22,573 nt of DNA from Betaproteobacteria bacterium (GTDB lineage Bacteria; Pseudomonadota; Gammaproteobacteria; Burkholderiales; JAHFRG01), in assembly GCA_023258935.1 (NCBI GenBank), contig JAHFRG010000013.1, forward strand, positions 1-22,573. The letters run 5' to 3'. Position numbers and translations under genes: made by a program. Of this stretch, positions 1 to 7,145 are shown piece after piece. The first letter of the stretch is position 1. Each line of letters starts with the position of its first letter. The notes below the pieces were generated by a model, which saw only the letters and a list, made by a program, of their open reading frames with translations, searched no databases and had not been told where the DNA came from.

Positions 1-1187
1 ACATCCACACTGTCCATGTCCAACTCGCCCTGCAATTGCGCAGTCCCGACGGTCTGTCCAGGATATTTAGTGGTGAGGCGGATCACGATATTGCGCAATT
101 CCCGCACGTTGCCGGGAAAGCAATAATCCCGCCACAGGGCCAGCGATTTCTCGTCCAAATTGAATGGCTCAACCTGGCTCTGGCGTGAATAGAAATCGCG
201 GTAATGATCGAGTAGAGTTAGTTTGTCTTCGTCCAGTTCGCGCAGCGGTGGCACGCTGATGCTGAACACGCTCAGGCGATGGTACAAGTCAGCACGAAAG
301 CGACCGGCCTTGATTTCCTGGCGCAGGTCGCGGTTGGTGGCGGCAACCACGCGAGCGTTGCTGGTGCGGCTTGCAGTTTCGCCGACGCGCTGGTATTCGC
401 CATTTTCCAGCACTCGCAAAAGCTTCGCCTGCAATTCCAGCGGCAGTTCGCCTATTTCATCGAGGAACAGCGTTCCGTCCTTTGCATCTTCAAAATAGCC
501 GGAATGTGGAGCTGTTGCGCCAGTGAAAGACCCTTTGCTGTAACCGAACAACGTCGGTTCCACCAGATTTGGGGAAATCGCAGCGCAATTAAGTGCCAAA
601 TACGGTTTTTGCCTGCGTCCGCTCAAGCTATGCAAGGAAATAGCTACGAGTTCCTTACCGCTGCCGGACTCGCCTTCGATGAGCACCGGAAACGGCGCGT
701 TGGCATATTGGCCGATTTGATTGCGCAGTTTTTCAATCACCAAACTTGCGCCGATGATTCGCCCCTCTGCTGGCGCCACCACCAACTCCACCTCGCGGAT
801 TTGCAGCGCCTTGGCGAGCAGCGACCTAAGCTTTTCAGGTTCACAGGGCTTAGGGATAAACTCAATAGCACCCAGTGTGCGCGCATGACGTGCATTGGCT
901 TCATCGTTCTGCCCGGACAGCACCACGATTTTGATTCCCGGCGCGTAAGCCAGCAGTTCGTTGATCAGGCGGAAACCCTCGTCGGGGCGGTGCGGGGTGG
1001 GCGGTAGCCCAAGGTCAATCAACGCAAGCTGCGGCGGTTTGTCGAGCTGACGCAACAGGCTTTTTACCTGGTTTCGTGAGTCTGCGGCATAGACGGTATA
1101 ATCCTTGCTCAACACAAAATTCAGCGTATCGGTGATCAGCGGGTCGTCGTCAACGATCAGTAAATCGGGTTTGGCTTTAGTGTCCAT
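1..1187 (-). CDS. Sigma-54-dependent response regulator (REC–AAA+), C-terminus off the left edge
   Basis: The reverse strand reads without a stop from ATG at 1187 (GGAGAG just upstream) to the window edge, giving about 395 residues. Residues 1-125 are a receiver domain: acidic pocket D13-D15, phospho-acceptor D58 (LIDLGLP), S91 and K113 (PKP). An AAA+ sigma-54 activator domain follows, with Walker A GESGSGKE at 172-179, the sigma-54 contact loop GSFTGA (usually GAFTGA) near 220 and Walker B LFLDEIGELP near 240. The domain end FPGNVRELRN is also present. The DNA-binding helix-turn-helix expected after this lies outside the window. It should activate RNA polymerase-sigma54 promoters when phosphorylated. 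The extended loop after D58 (LGLPPTPHRPDEGF) resembles PrsR-type regulators of PEP-CTERM/exopolysaccharide genes; that subfamily is inference. No sensor kinase is visible. It lies 49 bases downstream of an ABC ATPase on the same strand. Confidence 0.93.
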   Translation of the reverse strand, partial: MDTKAKPDLLIVDDDPLITDTLNFVLSKDYTVYAADSRNQVKSLLRQLDKPPQLALIDLGLPPTPHRPDEGFRLINELLAYAPGIKIVVLSGQNDEANARHARTLGAIEFIPKPCEPEKLRSLLAKALQIREVELVVAPAEGRIIGASLVIEKLRNQIGQYANAPFPVLIEGESGSGKELVAISLHSLSGRRQKPYLALNCAAISPNLVEPTLFGYSKGSFTGATAPHSGYFEDAKDGTLFLDEIGELPLELQAKLLRVLENGEYQRVGETASRTSNARVVAATNRDLRQEIKAGRFRADLYHRLSVFSISVPPLRELDEDKLTLLDHYRDFYSRQSQVEPFNLDEKSLALWRDYCFPGNVRELRNIVIRLTTKYPGQTVGTAQLQGELDMDSVD

Positions 1188-1236
1188 CGCTCTCCATGCG
1201 TTGATGCAAAACGACCTTGGTCATTTTGCCAGAGTC

Positions 1237-1977
1237 CTAAGTCCCCGTCATGGTCCCTGGCTCGCTGATGCAGGACAAGAATGCCTGTTCCAGGTTTGGC
1301 GCTGCGTGACGGCGGCACAACTGTTGCGGAGTGCCCACAAACAACAGACGGCCGGCATGGATTACCGCCATGCGGTCGCAGATTTCCTCTACGTCAGCGA
1401 GTGTATGTGAAGTGAAGAACACGGTGCGCGCTTGATTGCGCAAATCCTTGAATTTCGCTTTCAAGCAGGCACGAGCTTTGGGGTCGAGGCCGCCGGTAGG
1501 CTCGTCCAGCACATAGAGTTCCTTGCTGGAGAGAAAGCACGCCGCAAGCCCGAGCTTCTGCGTCATGCCCTTGGAGTAGGCGCGCACCGGGAGCCGGAGC
1601 GCTGTCAAATCAAGATCTAGCGCAACCAGTGTTTCCTCAACCCGGGTTGGATCATATGGCAATTCCTGCAGCTTCAACATGTATTGCAGGAAATCCTTTC
1701 CAGTTAAGTAAAATGGGGGAATAAAGCGCTCGGGCAGGAAAGACAGGCGTGTGCGCGAAGCGGTCAGGCGGTGGGAAATGCCGAAAATCTCGATCTTGCC
1801 TGCGTTGGTTTCGCAAAAATCCAGCAGGCATTTTAATAGCGTGGTTTTGCCAGCACCGTTAATTCCGACCAGAGCAAAATATTCTCCGGTCTCAACGCTG
1901 AAATCAATCTCCTTGAGTGCGGAGTATGATCCGAACTTCTTGCTGACATTAAGAAATTGCAGGGCGTGTGTATGCAT
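1237..1977 (-). CDS. ABC transporter ATP-binding protein (ABC-2 exporter type), no adjacent permease
   Basis: A 246-residue nucleotide-binding subunit with a complete ABC motif set: Walker A GINGAGKT (38-45), signature YSKGM (134-138, SKGM rather than SGGM), Walker B ELYVLDEP (about 153-160) and switch H191. Overall style is that of ABC-2 exporter ATPases (CcmA/NatA/NosF-like), which energise separate membrane subunits. No permease gene is next to it: downstream on the same strand is the sigma-54 regulator and upstream is the divergent mla operon, so the partner must be encoded elsewhere. The substrate cannot be inferred. The ATG at 1977 lacks an obvious Shine-Dalgarno and sits next to a short GC-rich inverted repeat (1982-1999). 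It may be co-transcribed with the regulator. Confidence 0.9.
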   Translation of the reverse strand: MHTHALQFLNVSKKFGSYSALKEIDFSVETGEYFALVGINGAGKTTLLKCLLDFCETNAGKIEIFGISHRLTASRTRLSFLPERFIPPFYLTGKDFLQYMLKLQELPYDPTRVEETLVALDLDLTALRLPVRAYSKGMTQKLGLAACFLSSKELYVLDEPTGGLDPKARACLKAKFKDLRNQARTVFFTSHTLADVEEICDRMAVIHAGRLLFVGTPQQLCRRHAAPNLEQAFLSCISEPGTMTGT

Positions 1978-1981
1978 AAGT

Positions 1982-1999
1982 GCGGAAGTCCGGTTCCGC
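1982..1999 (-). promoter_or_regulatory. Short inverted repeat directly upstream of the ABC ATPase start
   Basis: GCGGAA (1982-1987) and TTCCGC (1994-1999) form a perfect 6-bp inverted repeat with a 6-base loop. In the minus-strand mRNA the hairpin would end about four bases before the start codon, where a ribosome-binding site would normally be. It might lower translation, but a 6-bp match can arise by chance. Confidence 0.25.
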
Positions 2000-2061
2000 C
2001 TGGTGTCGCATCATGATAACACGCTGCGAGTAAGTACCGGCTGTTGCCGAGACGGAAAATG

Positions 2062-2088
2062 TTGTCCGGTTTTTCTATTTACTATAAC
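2062..2088 (+). promoter_or_regulatory. Candidate promoter for the mla operon
   Basis: An AT-rich stretch sits in the divergent intergenic region, about 46 bases before the mlaF start. TATAAC (2083-2088) resembles a sigma-70 -10 box. TTGTCC (2062-2067) is a possible -35 with a short 15-base spacer. The assignment rests on motif similarity only. Confidence 0.3.
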
Positions 2089-2134
2089 TAGTTTAAAATT
2101 CACCTTTCCGGACCTAAAGTGCCGTTCATATATC

Positions 2135-2947
2135 GTGCCTACGGAACATCTGGTTGAAATAAACAACGTCAATTTTGCCTACGACAATCGCCTTGTCCTC
2201 AAGGGAATGAACATGCTCATTACCAAGGGGCAGGTAGTTTCCATCATGGGCGGCAGCGGTTGCGGCAAGACCACGCTGCTGCGACTCATTGGCGGCCAGT
2301 TGCAGCCCGCAACGGGGTCGGTCAGGGTGGCCGGTGAGACCATCAATGAATTGGGGCATGACGACCTGTACCGCATGCGACGACGCATGGGGATGCTGTT
2401 TCAATTCGGTGCTTTGTTCACCGATTTATCGGTGTTTGATAATGTCGCATTTCCGCTGCGTGAGCATACCGATTTGCCCGAGATGCTGATCCGCGACCTG
2501 GTGCTGATGAAGCTGCACGCCGTGGGTTTGCGCGGCGCGCGCCAACTCATGCCGTCGGCAATCTCCGGTGGCATGTCGCGGCGCGTGGCACTTGCGCGCG
2601 CGATTGCGCTCGATCCCATGCTCATCATGTATGATGAGCCGTTTGCTGGCCTAGATCCGATTGCGCTCGGCGTTATCGCCAACCTCATCAGGCGCTTGAA
2701 TGATGCGCTGGGTGTGACTTCGATCATTGTGACGCACGACGTGCAGGAAACGCTGGCGCTCGTGGATTATATCTATTTTGTTTCAGAAGGCGCGGTGGTG
2801 GCGCAGGGCACTCCCGATGAAATCCGTGCATCCACGTTGCCATTCGTGCACCAGTTTATACACGCGGAAATGGATGGGCCGGTACCGTTTCATTATTCAG
2901 GCAAGCCTTATGCTCAGGACATAGGGTTGGGTGAACCCGGTGGTTAA
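2135..2947 (+). CDS. mlaF: MlaF, ATPase of the Mla phospholipid transporter
   Basis: A 270-residue ABC ATPase that powers the inner-membrane MlaFEDB complex, which moves phospholipids between outer and inner membranes and preserves outer-membrane asymmetry. Visible motifs are Walker A GGSGCGKT (39-46), the MlaF-typical MGMLFQFGALFTDLSVFDN stretch, signature SGGMS, Walker B LIMYDEPFAGLDP and the switch His in VTHDVQE. The frame is open back to 1751, but family similarity begins at HLVEINNVNFAYD, so GTG 2135 is the best start; it lacks a strong Shine-Dalgarno. The last 17 bases overlap mlaE, indicating translational coupling. It is the first gene of the cluster and divergent from the minus-strand ABC ATPase. 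Confidence 0.95.
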   Translation: MPTEHLVEINNVNFAYDNRLVLKGMNMLITKGQVVSIMGGSGCGKTTLLRLIGGQLQPATGSVRVAGETINELGHDDLYRMRRRMGMLFQFGALFTDLSVFDNVAFPLREHTDLPEMLIRDLVLMKLHAVGLRGARQLMPSAISGGMSRRVALARAIALDPMLIMYDEPFAGLDPIALGVIANLIRRLNDALGVTSIIVTHDVQETLALVDYIYFVSEGAVVAQGTPDEIRASTLPFVHQFIHAEMDGPVPFHYSGKPYAQDIGLGEPGG

Positions 2948-3734
2948 GGCGATTCCCGACGTACTGCGAGGGCTAGGCGGCTGGGCAATACACGGCTTGT
3001 GGTGGCTCGGCCATGTCAGTCATTTTCTCTTGGAAATACTGATCCATTCCGGGACCAGTTTCCGGCGCTTCAACCTGATCACCCGCGAAATTTATTTCGT
3101 CGGCATTTATTCGCTGATAATTATTATAGTATCGGGGCTGTTCGTCGGTTTCGTGCTGGGACTGCAAGGCTATAATACCTTGCAAAAATATGCGTCAGAA
3201 CAGGCGTTGGGGGTGCTGGTTGCTCTCTCTTTGGTGCGCGAACTGGGGCCGGTGATAACCGCATTGTTGTTTGCCGGGCGTGCCGGCACCGCGCTTACCG
3301 CCGAAATCGGCCTGATGAAAGCCACCGAGCAGCTCTCCGCTATGGAAATAATGGCGGTGGATCCGATTGCCCGCGTGGTAGCGCCGCGCTTCTGGGCGGG
3401 CGTAATCTCGATGCCGATTCTGGCTGCGATCTTCAGCATAGTCGGCGTGTTCGGCGGCTATATCGTGGGAGTAGTGCTGATCGGCGTCGATGAAGGCGCA
3501 TTCTGGGCGCAAATGCAGGCCGGGGTGGATGTATTCGACGATGTACTGAACGGCGAGATCAAAAGCCTGGTGTTTGGCGTGACGGTGACACTGATCGCCT
3601 TGTTTGAAGGCTATGATTGCTACCCCACGGCTGAGGGCGTAGCGCGTGCCACCACGCGCACCGTAGTTATCTCGTCGCTCACGATACTGGCGCTGGATTT
3701 TGTCTTGACATCTTTTATGCTCGGAGGATGGTGA
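2931..3734 (+). CDS. mlaE: MlaE, permease of the Mla phospholipid transporter
   Basis: A 267-residue integral membrane protein of the MlaE/YrbE family. An N-terminal interfacial region (about 1-50) is followed by hydrophobic segments near 57-80, 97-120, 147-180 and the C-terminus. The family hallmark region is clear: RELGPVITAL (103-112), AGRAGTALTAEIG (115-127) and the segment TEQLSAMEIM after it. It dimerises and contacts MlaF and the MlaD ring. The GTG at 2931 overlaps the mlaF end; another in-frame GTG at 2940 is possible. The stop TGA (3732-3734) shares a base with the preferred mlaD start. Confidence 0.95.
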   Translation: MNPVVKAIPDVLRGLGGWAIHGLWWLGHVSHFLLEILIHSGTSFRRFNLITREIYFVGIYSLIIIIVSGLFVGFVLGLQGYNTLQKYASEQALGVLVALSLVRELGPVITALLFAGRAGTALTAEIGLMKATEQLSAMEIMAVDPIARVVAPRFWAGVISMPILAAIFSIVGVFGGYIVGVVLIGVDEGAFWAQMQAGVDVFDDVLNGEIKSLVFGVTVTLIALFEGYDCYPTAEGVARATTRTVVISSLTILALDFVLTSFMLGGW

Positions 3735-4201
3735 TGGGATCTAAAACGCTCGATTTGTGGGCAGGCATCTTCGTCTTTGCCGGAATTGTCGCCCTGTTCA
3801 TGCTGGCGATGAAAGTCGGCAACCTTAGCAGTTTTAGCTGGTCTACTAATAATTACGTACTGTATGCCAATTTCGAGAACATCGGGGGCTTAAAAGTGCG
3901 CGCGCCAGTGAAAAGCGCGGGCGTGGTGGTCGGGCGCATCGCCGATATCCGCTTCGATAACAAGGATTACGTAGCTAGAGTGACGTTAAGCCTCGAGAAT
4001 CGTTTTCAGTTTCCTAAGGACACTTTTGCCAGCATCCTTACGTCCGGTTTGCTCGGTGAGCAGTATGTCGGGCTGGATGCGGGAGGCGACAGCGAATTTC
4101 TGCAGCCCGGGGAAACCATCAAGAAAACCCAGTCTGCAGTAGTGCTGGAAAAGTTAATAGGTCAGTTTTTGTTCAACAAGGCTGAAGGTGACAAGAAATG
4201 A
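3734..4201 (+). CDS. mlaD: MlaD, MCE-domain substrate-binding subunit
   Basis: A 155-residue protein with one N-terminal transmembrane helix (about residues 9-26), then a single MCE domain containing ENIGGLKVRAPVKSAGVVVG and LLGEQYVGLD. MlaD forms a hexameric periplasmic ring that takes lipids to or from MlaC. An ATG at 3728 touches the GGAGG (3723-3727) and is too close for initiation. ATG 3734 has a six-base spacing and gives a TGATG overlap with mlaE, so I prefer it. The charged C-terminus (KAEGDKK) ends in an ATGA overlap with mlaC. Confidence 0.94.
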   Translation: MGSKTLDLWAGIFVFAGIVALFMLAMKVGNLSSFSWSTNNYVLYANFENIGGLKVRAPVKSAGVVVGRIADIRFDNKDYVARVTLSLENRFQFPKDTFASILTSGLLGEQYVGLDAGGDSEFLQPGETIKKTQSAVVLEKLIGQFLFNKAEGDKK

Positions 4202-4845
4202 AACTTATTCCTAAATTACTACTAGTCCTGGTTGTGTTCGCGAGCGGCTTGACGCTGGCCACGGACATGGTGCCACCTGATGTGCTGGTGCGGGACACCT
4301 CTAAGGAGGTGCTGGAAATTGTTAAAAAGGACAAGGACATCCAGGCCGGCGACCGCAAAAAAATCCTGGATCTGGTGGAAACGAAAATCCTGCCGCATTT
4401 TAATTTCACCCGCATCACCCGGCTCGCGGTGGGCAAACACTGGCGCACCGCCACGCCGGAACAGCAGCAAATGCTGGTAAAAGAATTTCGTACCTTACTG
4501 GTGCGCACTTATTCCACTGCGCTCACCAATTACAAGGGCCAGGCCTACGAAGTTAAGGCCGCCGATATCAAGGGTGATGATGCGACAGTAAAAGTGGAGA
4601 TTGACCAGCCCGGAGGGCAGCCAATCATGATCGATTACACCTTGGAAAAGACGCCTCAAGGCTGGAAGGTTTACGACATAGTTGTAGCCGGGATCAGTCT
4701 GGTTACGAGTTACCGCAGTACGTTCAGCAATGAAATCAACAGCTCAGGCATAGACGGATTGATTAAGACGTTGGCGGAGAAAAATGAAAAACTCGAAAGC
4801 GGCGAGATAAAACCGGCCGACTTACGCGTACAGTCGGAAAAATAA
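4198..4845 (+). CDS. mlaC: MlaC, periplasmic phospholipid carrier
   Basis: A 215-residue protein of the MlaC/Ttg2D (toluene tolerance) family. An N-terminal signal peptide is visible (KLIPKLLLVLVVFASGLTLA, probable cleavage after about residue 21). The body has the family's features, such as NFTRITRLAVGKHWR, TPEQQQMLVKEFRTLLVRTY, and a C-terminal beta region with WKVYDIVVAGISLVTSYR. It shuttles phospholipids between the outer-membrane MlaA-porin complex and MlaD. It starts inside the mlaD stop (ATGA) and its TAA overlaps the mlaB ATG. In many relatives mlaA/vacJ is in this operon; none is here. Confidence 0.95.
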   Translation: MKLIPKLLLVLVVFASGLTLATDMVPPDVLVRDTSKEVLEIVKKDKDIQAGDRKKILDLVETKILPHFNFTRITRLAVGKHWRTATPEQQQMLVKEFRTLLVRTYSTALTNYKGQAYEVKAADIKGDDATVKVEIDQPGGQPIMIDYTLEKTPQGWKVYDIVVAGISLVTSYRSTFSNEINSSGIDGLIKTLAEKNEKLESGEIKPADLRVQSEK

Positions 4846-5135
4846 TGATTGTTCGTGACGGCAGCCGGTTACGGGTGCAGGGATCAATCAACATGGGCAA
4901 TGTGAAGTCGCTGCTTGACGCGGGCCTGCAGCAGCTCAATCCGGAACTTAAGGAAATCGACTTCAGCGGGCTAGAAGAGGTGGATTCCTCCGCCATCAGC
5001 ATGGTCCTTGAATGGCTGCGAGTTTCACAAAGCCGTCACTTGCAACTGAGCGTAGTCAACATGCCTGATAATATGAAAAGCCTTGCATCGCTCTACGGTG
5101 TGCTGGAATTAATACCCTTTTCTGGCGGGGGATGA
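4845..5135 (+). CDS. mlaB: MlaB, STAS-domain subunit
   Basis: A 96-residue single STAS domain protein with the sheet-helix pattern and the conserved EEVDSSAISMVLEWLR segment found in MlaB. In known Mla complexes MlaB binds MlaF and stabilises ATPase assembly. Start ATG 4845 overlaps the mlaC stop by one base (TAATG), indicating coupling. It closes the mla cluster; the next gene follows after 34 bases. STAS proteins diverge strongly, so position is a large part of the assignment. Confidence 0.9.
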   Translation: MIVRDGSRLRVQGSINMGNVKSLLDAGLQQLNPELKEIDFSGLEEVDSSAISMVLEWLRVSQSRHLQLSVVNMPDNMKSLASLYGVLELIPFSGGG

Positions 5136-5169
5136 GAAACCGCAGGAGTAAGCGCTATTGGAAAGCGAC

Positions 5170-6069
5170 ATGACTCCCGCCATTCAAATCAGAGAAGTGC
5201 ATAAAAGCTTTGGCGCGGTTCAGGCGCTGAGGAACGTAAGTCTGGAGATTGCACAGGGCGAGTTCTTTGCGCTTTTAGGACCCAACGGCGCCGGCAAAAC
5301 CACTCTCATCAATATCCTCGCCGGGTTGTCGCGCGCCGACCACGGTAAGCTTGCGGTAATGGGTTTCGACGTCACATCCCAATACCGCGAAGCGCGGCGC
5401 GCGCTCGGCGTAGTGCCTCAGGAACTGGTGTTTGATCCCTTTTTTACAGTACGCGAAACGCTTACTATCCAATCCGGTTATTTTGGTGTTAAAAACAATC
5501 GCGGCTGGATTGATGAGGTGATTCACCATCTGGACCTTGCTGACAAGGCTGATACCAATATGCGTGCTTTGTCCGGTGGCATGAAGCGTCGCGTGCTGGT
5601 GGCGCAGGCGCTGATGCACAAGCCGCCGGTCATCGTGCTCGACGAGCCGACTGCGGGGGTGGATGTGGAGCTGCGCCAGGCGCTCTGGCAGTTCATCAGA
5701 AAACTCAATGCCGACGGGCACACAATTGTCCTCACCACGCATTATCTGGAGGAGGCGGAAGCACTGTGCGGCCGCATCGCCATGCTTAAACAGGGGAAAA
5801 TCGTCGCGCTCGACACCACCAAAAATCTTCTTGAGAGTTTTTCCGCGCGAAGGGTCAAGTTGCGACTGTCGCCGGATTACCTGCCTGACGATTTGCAATC
5901 TATGCTCACACAGCGTAGTGAAACGAGCTATACGCTGGCATTGAACGATTATTCGGAACTGGAAAAGGTCATGTCGCGGTTGCGCGAAGCGGGCATTGCG
6001 GCGCAGGAAATCGAGTTACTGCAGCCCGACCTGGAAGAAGTGTTTATGAAAATAATGAGCAAACACTGA
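5170..6069 (+). CDS. ABC transporter ATP-binding protein (YadG-like)
   Basis: A 299-residue ATPase of the ABC-2 exporter class. Motifs are Walker A GPNGAGKT (37-44), signature LSGGMKRR, Walker B VIVLDEPTAGVD and switch His in LTTHYLEEAE. A C-terminal extension of about 80 residues ends in LEEVFMKIMSKH, typical of DrrA/YadG-type ATPases. The frame is open to a TTG at 5158, but ATG 5170 gives the usual family N-terminus (MTPAIQIREVHKSFG). AGGAG at 5144-5148 would suit the TTG, so the start is slightly uncertain. It pairs with the permease that overlaps it by one base. The substrate is unknown; placement after mla suggests an envelope role, which is inference. Confidence 0.92.
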   Translation: MTPAIQIREVHKSFGAVQALRNVSLEIAQGEFFALLGPNGAGKTTLINILAGLSRADHGKLAVMGFDVTSQYREARRALGVVPQELVFDPFFTVRETLTIQSGYFGVKNNRGWIDEVIHHLDLADKADTNMRALSGGMKRRVLVAQALMHKPPVIVLDEPTAGVDVELRQALWQFIRKLNADGHTIVLTTHYLEEAEALCGRIAMLKQGKIVALDTTKNLLESFSARRVKLRLSPDYLPDDLQSMLTQRSETSYTLALNDYSELEKVMSRLREAGIAAQEIELLQPDLEEVFMKIMSKH

Positions 6070-6824
6070 TGCCCGGATTCCCGACCTTGTTCTACAAAGA
6101 GCTGTTGCGCTTCTGGAAAGTGAGTTTTCAGACCATATTGGCGCCGATGCTGACCGCGCTGTTATACCTGCTAATTTTTTCCCACGTTCTGGAAGAGCAT
6201 GTGCAGGTTTATGATGGCGTCAGCTATACCGCTTTCCTGGTGCCGGGGCTGGCGATGATGGCTGTGCTGCAGAATGCGTTTGCCAACAGCTCCTCAAGCC
6301 TGATTCAATCGAAGATCACCGGAAATATCATATTCATGCTGCTGCCGCCGCTGTCGCACGGTGAGTTTTTTCTGGCCTACATTCTGGCGGCGATTGTGCG
6401 GGGTCTGGTGGTGGGTTTGGGAGTATTCGCAATGACGCTGTGGTTTGTCGCGGTGCCGTTAAAATATCCGTTGTGCGTGTTGCTGTTCGCGCTTCTGGGA
6501 AGCGGAATCCTCGGCGCCATGGGCATCATCGCCGGCATTTGGGCTGACAAGTTCGACCAACTCGCAGCGTTCCAGAATTTCATCATTATTCCGCTGACCT
6601 TCCTGAGCGGGGTGTTTTATTCGATACATTCGCTGCCGCAATTTTGGCAGGTGGCGTCGCATTTCAATCCCTTTTTCTACATGATTGACGGCTTCCGTTA
6701 CGGCTTCTTCGGAGTTTCCGATGTTGCGCCGGGCTTAAGCATCGCCGTTGTCGCAAGTTGTTTCCTGGCCTTATCATTGTTTACCTTGTGGTTGCTGAAA
6801 ATCGGTTACAAATTGCGCTATTAA
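6069..6824 (+). CDS. ABC-2 type permease (YadH-like)
   Basis: A 251-residue membrane protein with about six hydrophobic segments and the ABC-2 membrane family layout: an amphipathic N-terminus (FYKELLRFWKVSFQTILAPM), a central FLVPGLAMMAVLQNAFANSS segment, and the late motif FIIIPLTFLSGVFYSIHSLP typical of YadH/DrrB permeases. It starts within the stop of the ATPase gene (TGATG), so the two very probably form one transporter, two of each subunit. The bolA-family gene starts eight bases after its stop. No substrate clue is visible. Confidence 0.93.
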   Translation: MPGFPTLFYKELLRFWKVSFQTILAPMLTALLYLLIFSHVLEEHVQVYDGVSYTAFLVPGLAMMAVLQNAFANSSSSLIQSKITGNIIFMLLPPLSHGEFFLAYILAAIVRGLVVGLGVFAMTLWFVAVPLKYPLCVLLFALLGSGILGAMGIIAGIWADKFDQLAAFQNFIIIPLTFLSGVFYSIHSLPQFWQVASHFNPFFYMIDGFRYGFFGVSDVAPGLSIAVVASCFLALSLFTLWLLKIGYKLRY

Positions 6825-6832
6825 ACACGCTT

Positions 6833-7072
6833 ATGCTCAAGCCTGAAGACGTGAAAAGACACATTCAAGACAACTTGTCTTGTGAATTTGTCGATGTACG
6901 GGGTGATGGTCAGCATTTTGAAGCAGTCATTGTAAGCGCTGCATTCCGCGGCAAGAGCCGGGTGCAGCAGCACCAGATCGTCTATCGCGCCTTGGGCGAC
7001 GGGTTGCGAGAGGACATTCACGCGCTGTCAATGAAAACGTTTTCCCCGGAGGAATGGGGTAAACAAAAATGA
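6833..7072 (+). CDS. ibaG: BolA-family protein, IbaG-like
   Basis: A 79-residue BolA/IbaG protein. Seen are the N-terminal helix (LKPEDVKRHIQDNL), the class II KH-like core with GDGQHFEAVIVSAAFRGKSRVQQHQIVYRALG, and the tail ALSMKTFSPEEW typical of IbaG. BolA-family proteins bind monothiol glutaredoxins through a [2Fe-2S] cluster and affect envelope shape and acid response. E. coli has mlaFEDCB–ibaG–murA in this order; here the ABC pair is interposed. The open frame reaches back into the permease gene, but ATG 6833 matches family length. The last 39 bases of the gene fall inside the first copy of the 122-bp tandem duplication. Confidence 0.9.
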   Translation: MLKPEDVKRHIQDNLSCEFVDVRGDGQHFEAVIVSAAFRGKSRVQQHQIVYRALGDGLREDIHALSMKTFSPEEWGKQK

Positions 7073-7091
7073 TACTCAAATTCAGATTGTG

Positions 7092-7124
7092 CTATGCCGA
7101 AACCAGCGCCAAGTTTCGGCGTAG
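7092..7124 (+). promoter_or_regulatory. 12-bp stem-loop in the ibaG–murA leader (repeated at 7214-7246)
   Basis: CTATGCCGAAAC (7092-7103) pairs with GTTTCGGCGTAG (7113-7124) with one G·U pair and a nine-base loop. The 122-bp duplication places an identical copy at 7214-7246. No T-run follows, so it does not look like an intrinsic terminator. It may be a structured mRNA leader element of murA. Confidence 0.5.
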
Positions 7125-7126
7125 AC

Positions 7127-7145
7127 TCACATGCGCAGCATGTGA
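7127..7145 (+). promoter_or_regulatory. Perfect 8-bp inverted repeat (repeated at 7249-7267)
   Basis: TCACATGCGCAGCATGTGA has 8-bp arms and a three-base centre. It lies two bases after the preceding stem-loop and is duplicated with the 122-bp unit. It could be a second RNA hairpin or a dimeric protein site. Function is unknown. Confidence 0.45.

Noticed and set aside
223..1007. Plus-strand frames over the left edge
   Set aside because: The minus strand encodes a clear sigma-54 response regulator through the same bases; these frames have no recognisable motifs.
1751..2134. N-terminal extension of mlaF by 128 codons
   Set aside because: It runs antisense through the ABC ATPase gene, has no family similarity, and MlaF homology begins just after GTG 2135.
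5275..5898. 207-residue minus-strand frame opposite the YadG-like ATPase
   Set aside because: Shadow of the ABC gene; Walker and signature motifs confirm the plus strand.
6758..6832. Extended N-terminus of the BolA-family gene
   Set aside because: It overlaps the permease C-terminus out of frame and exceeds the family length; ATG 6833 fits.
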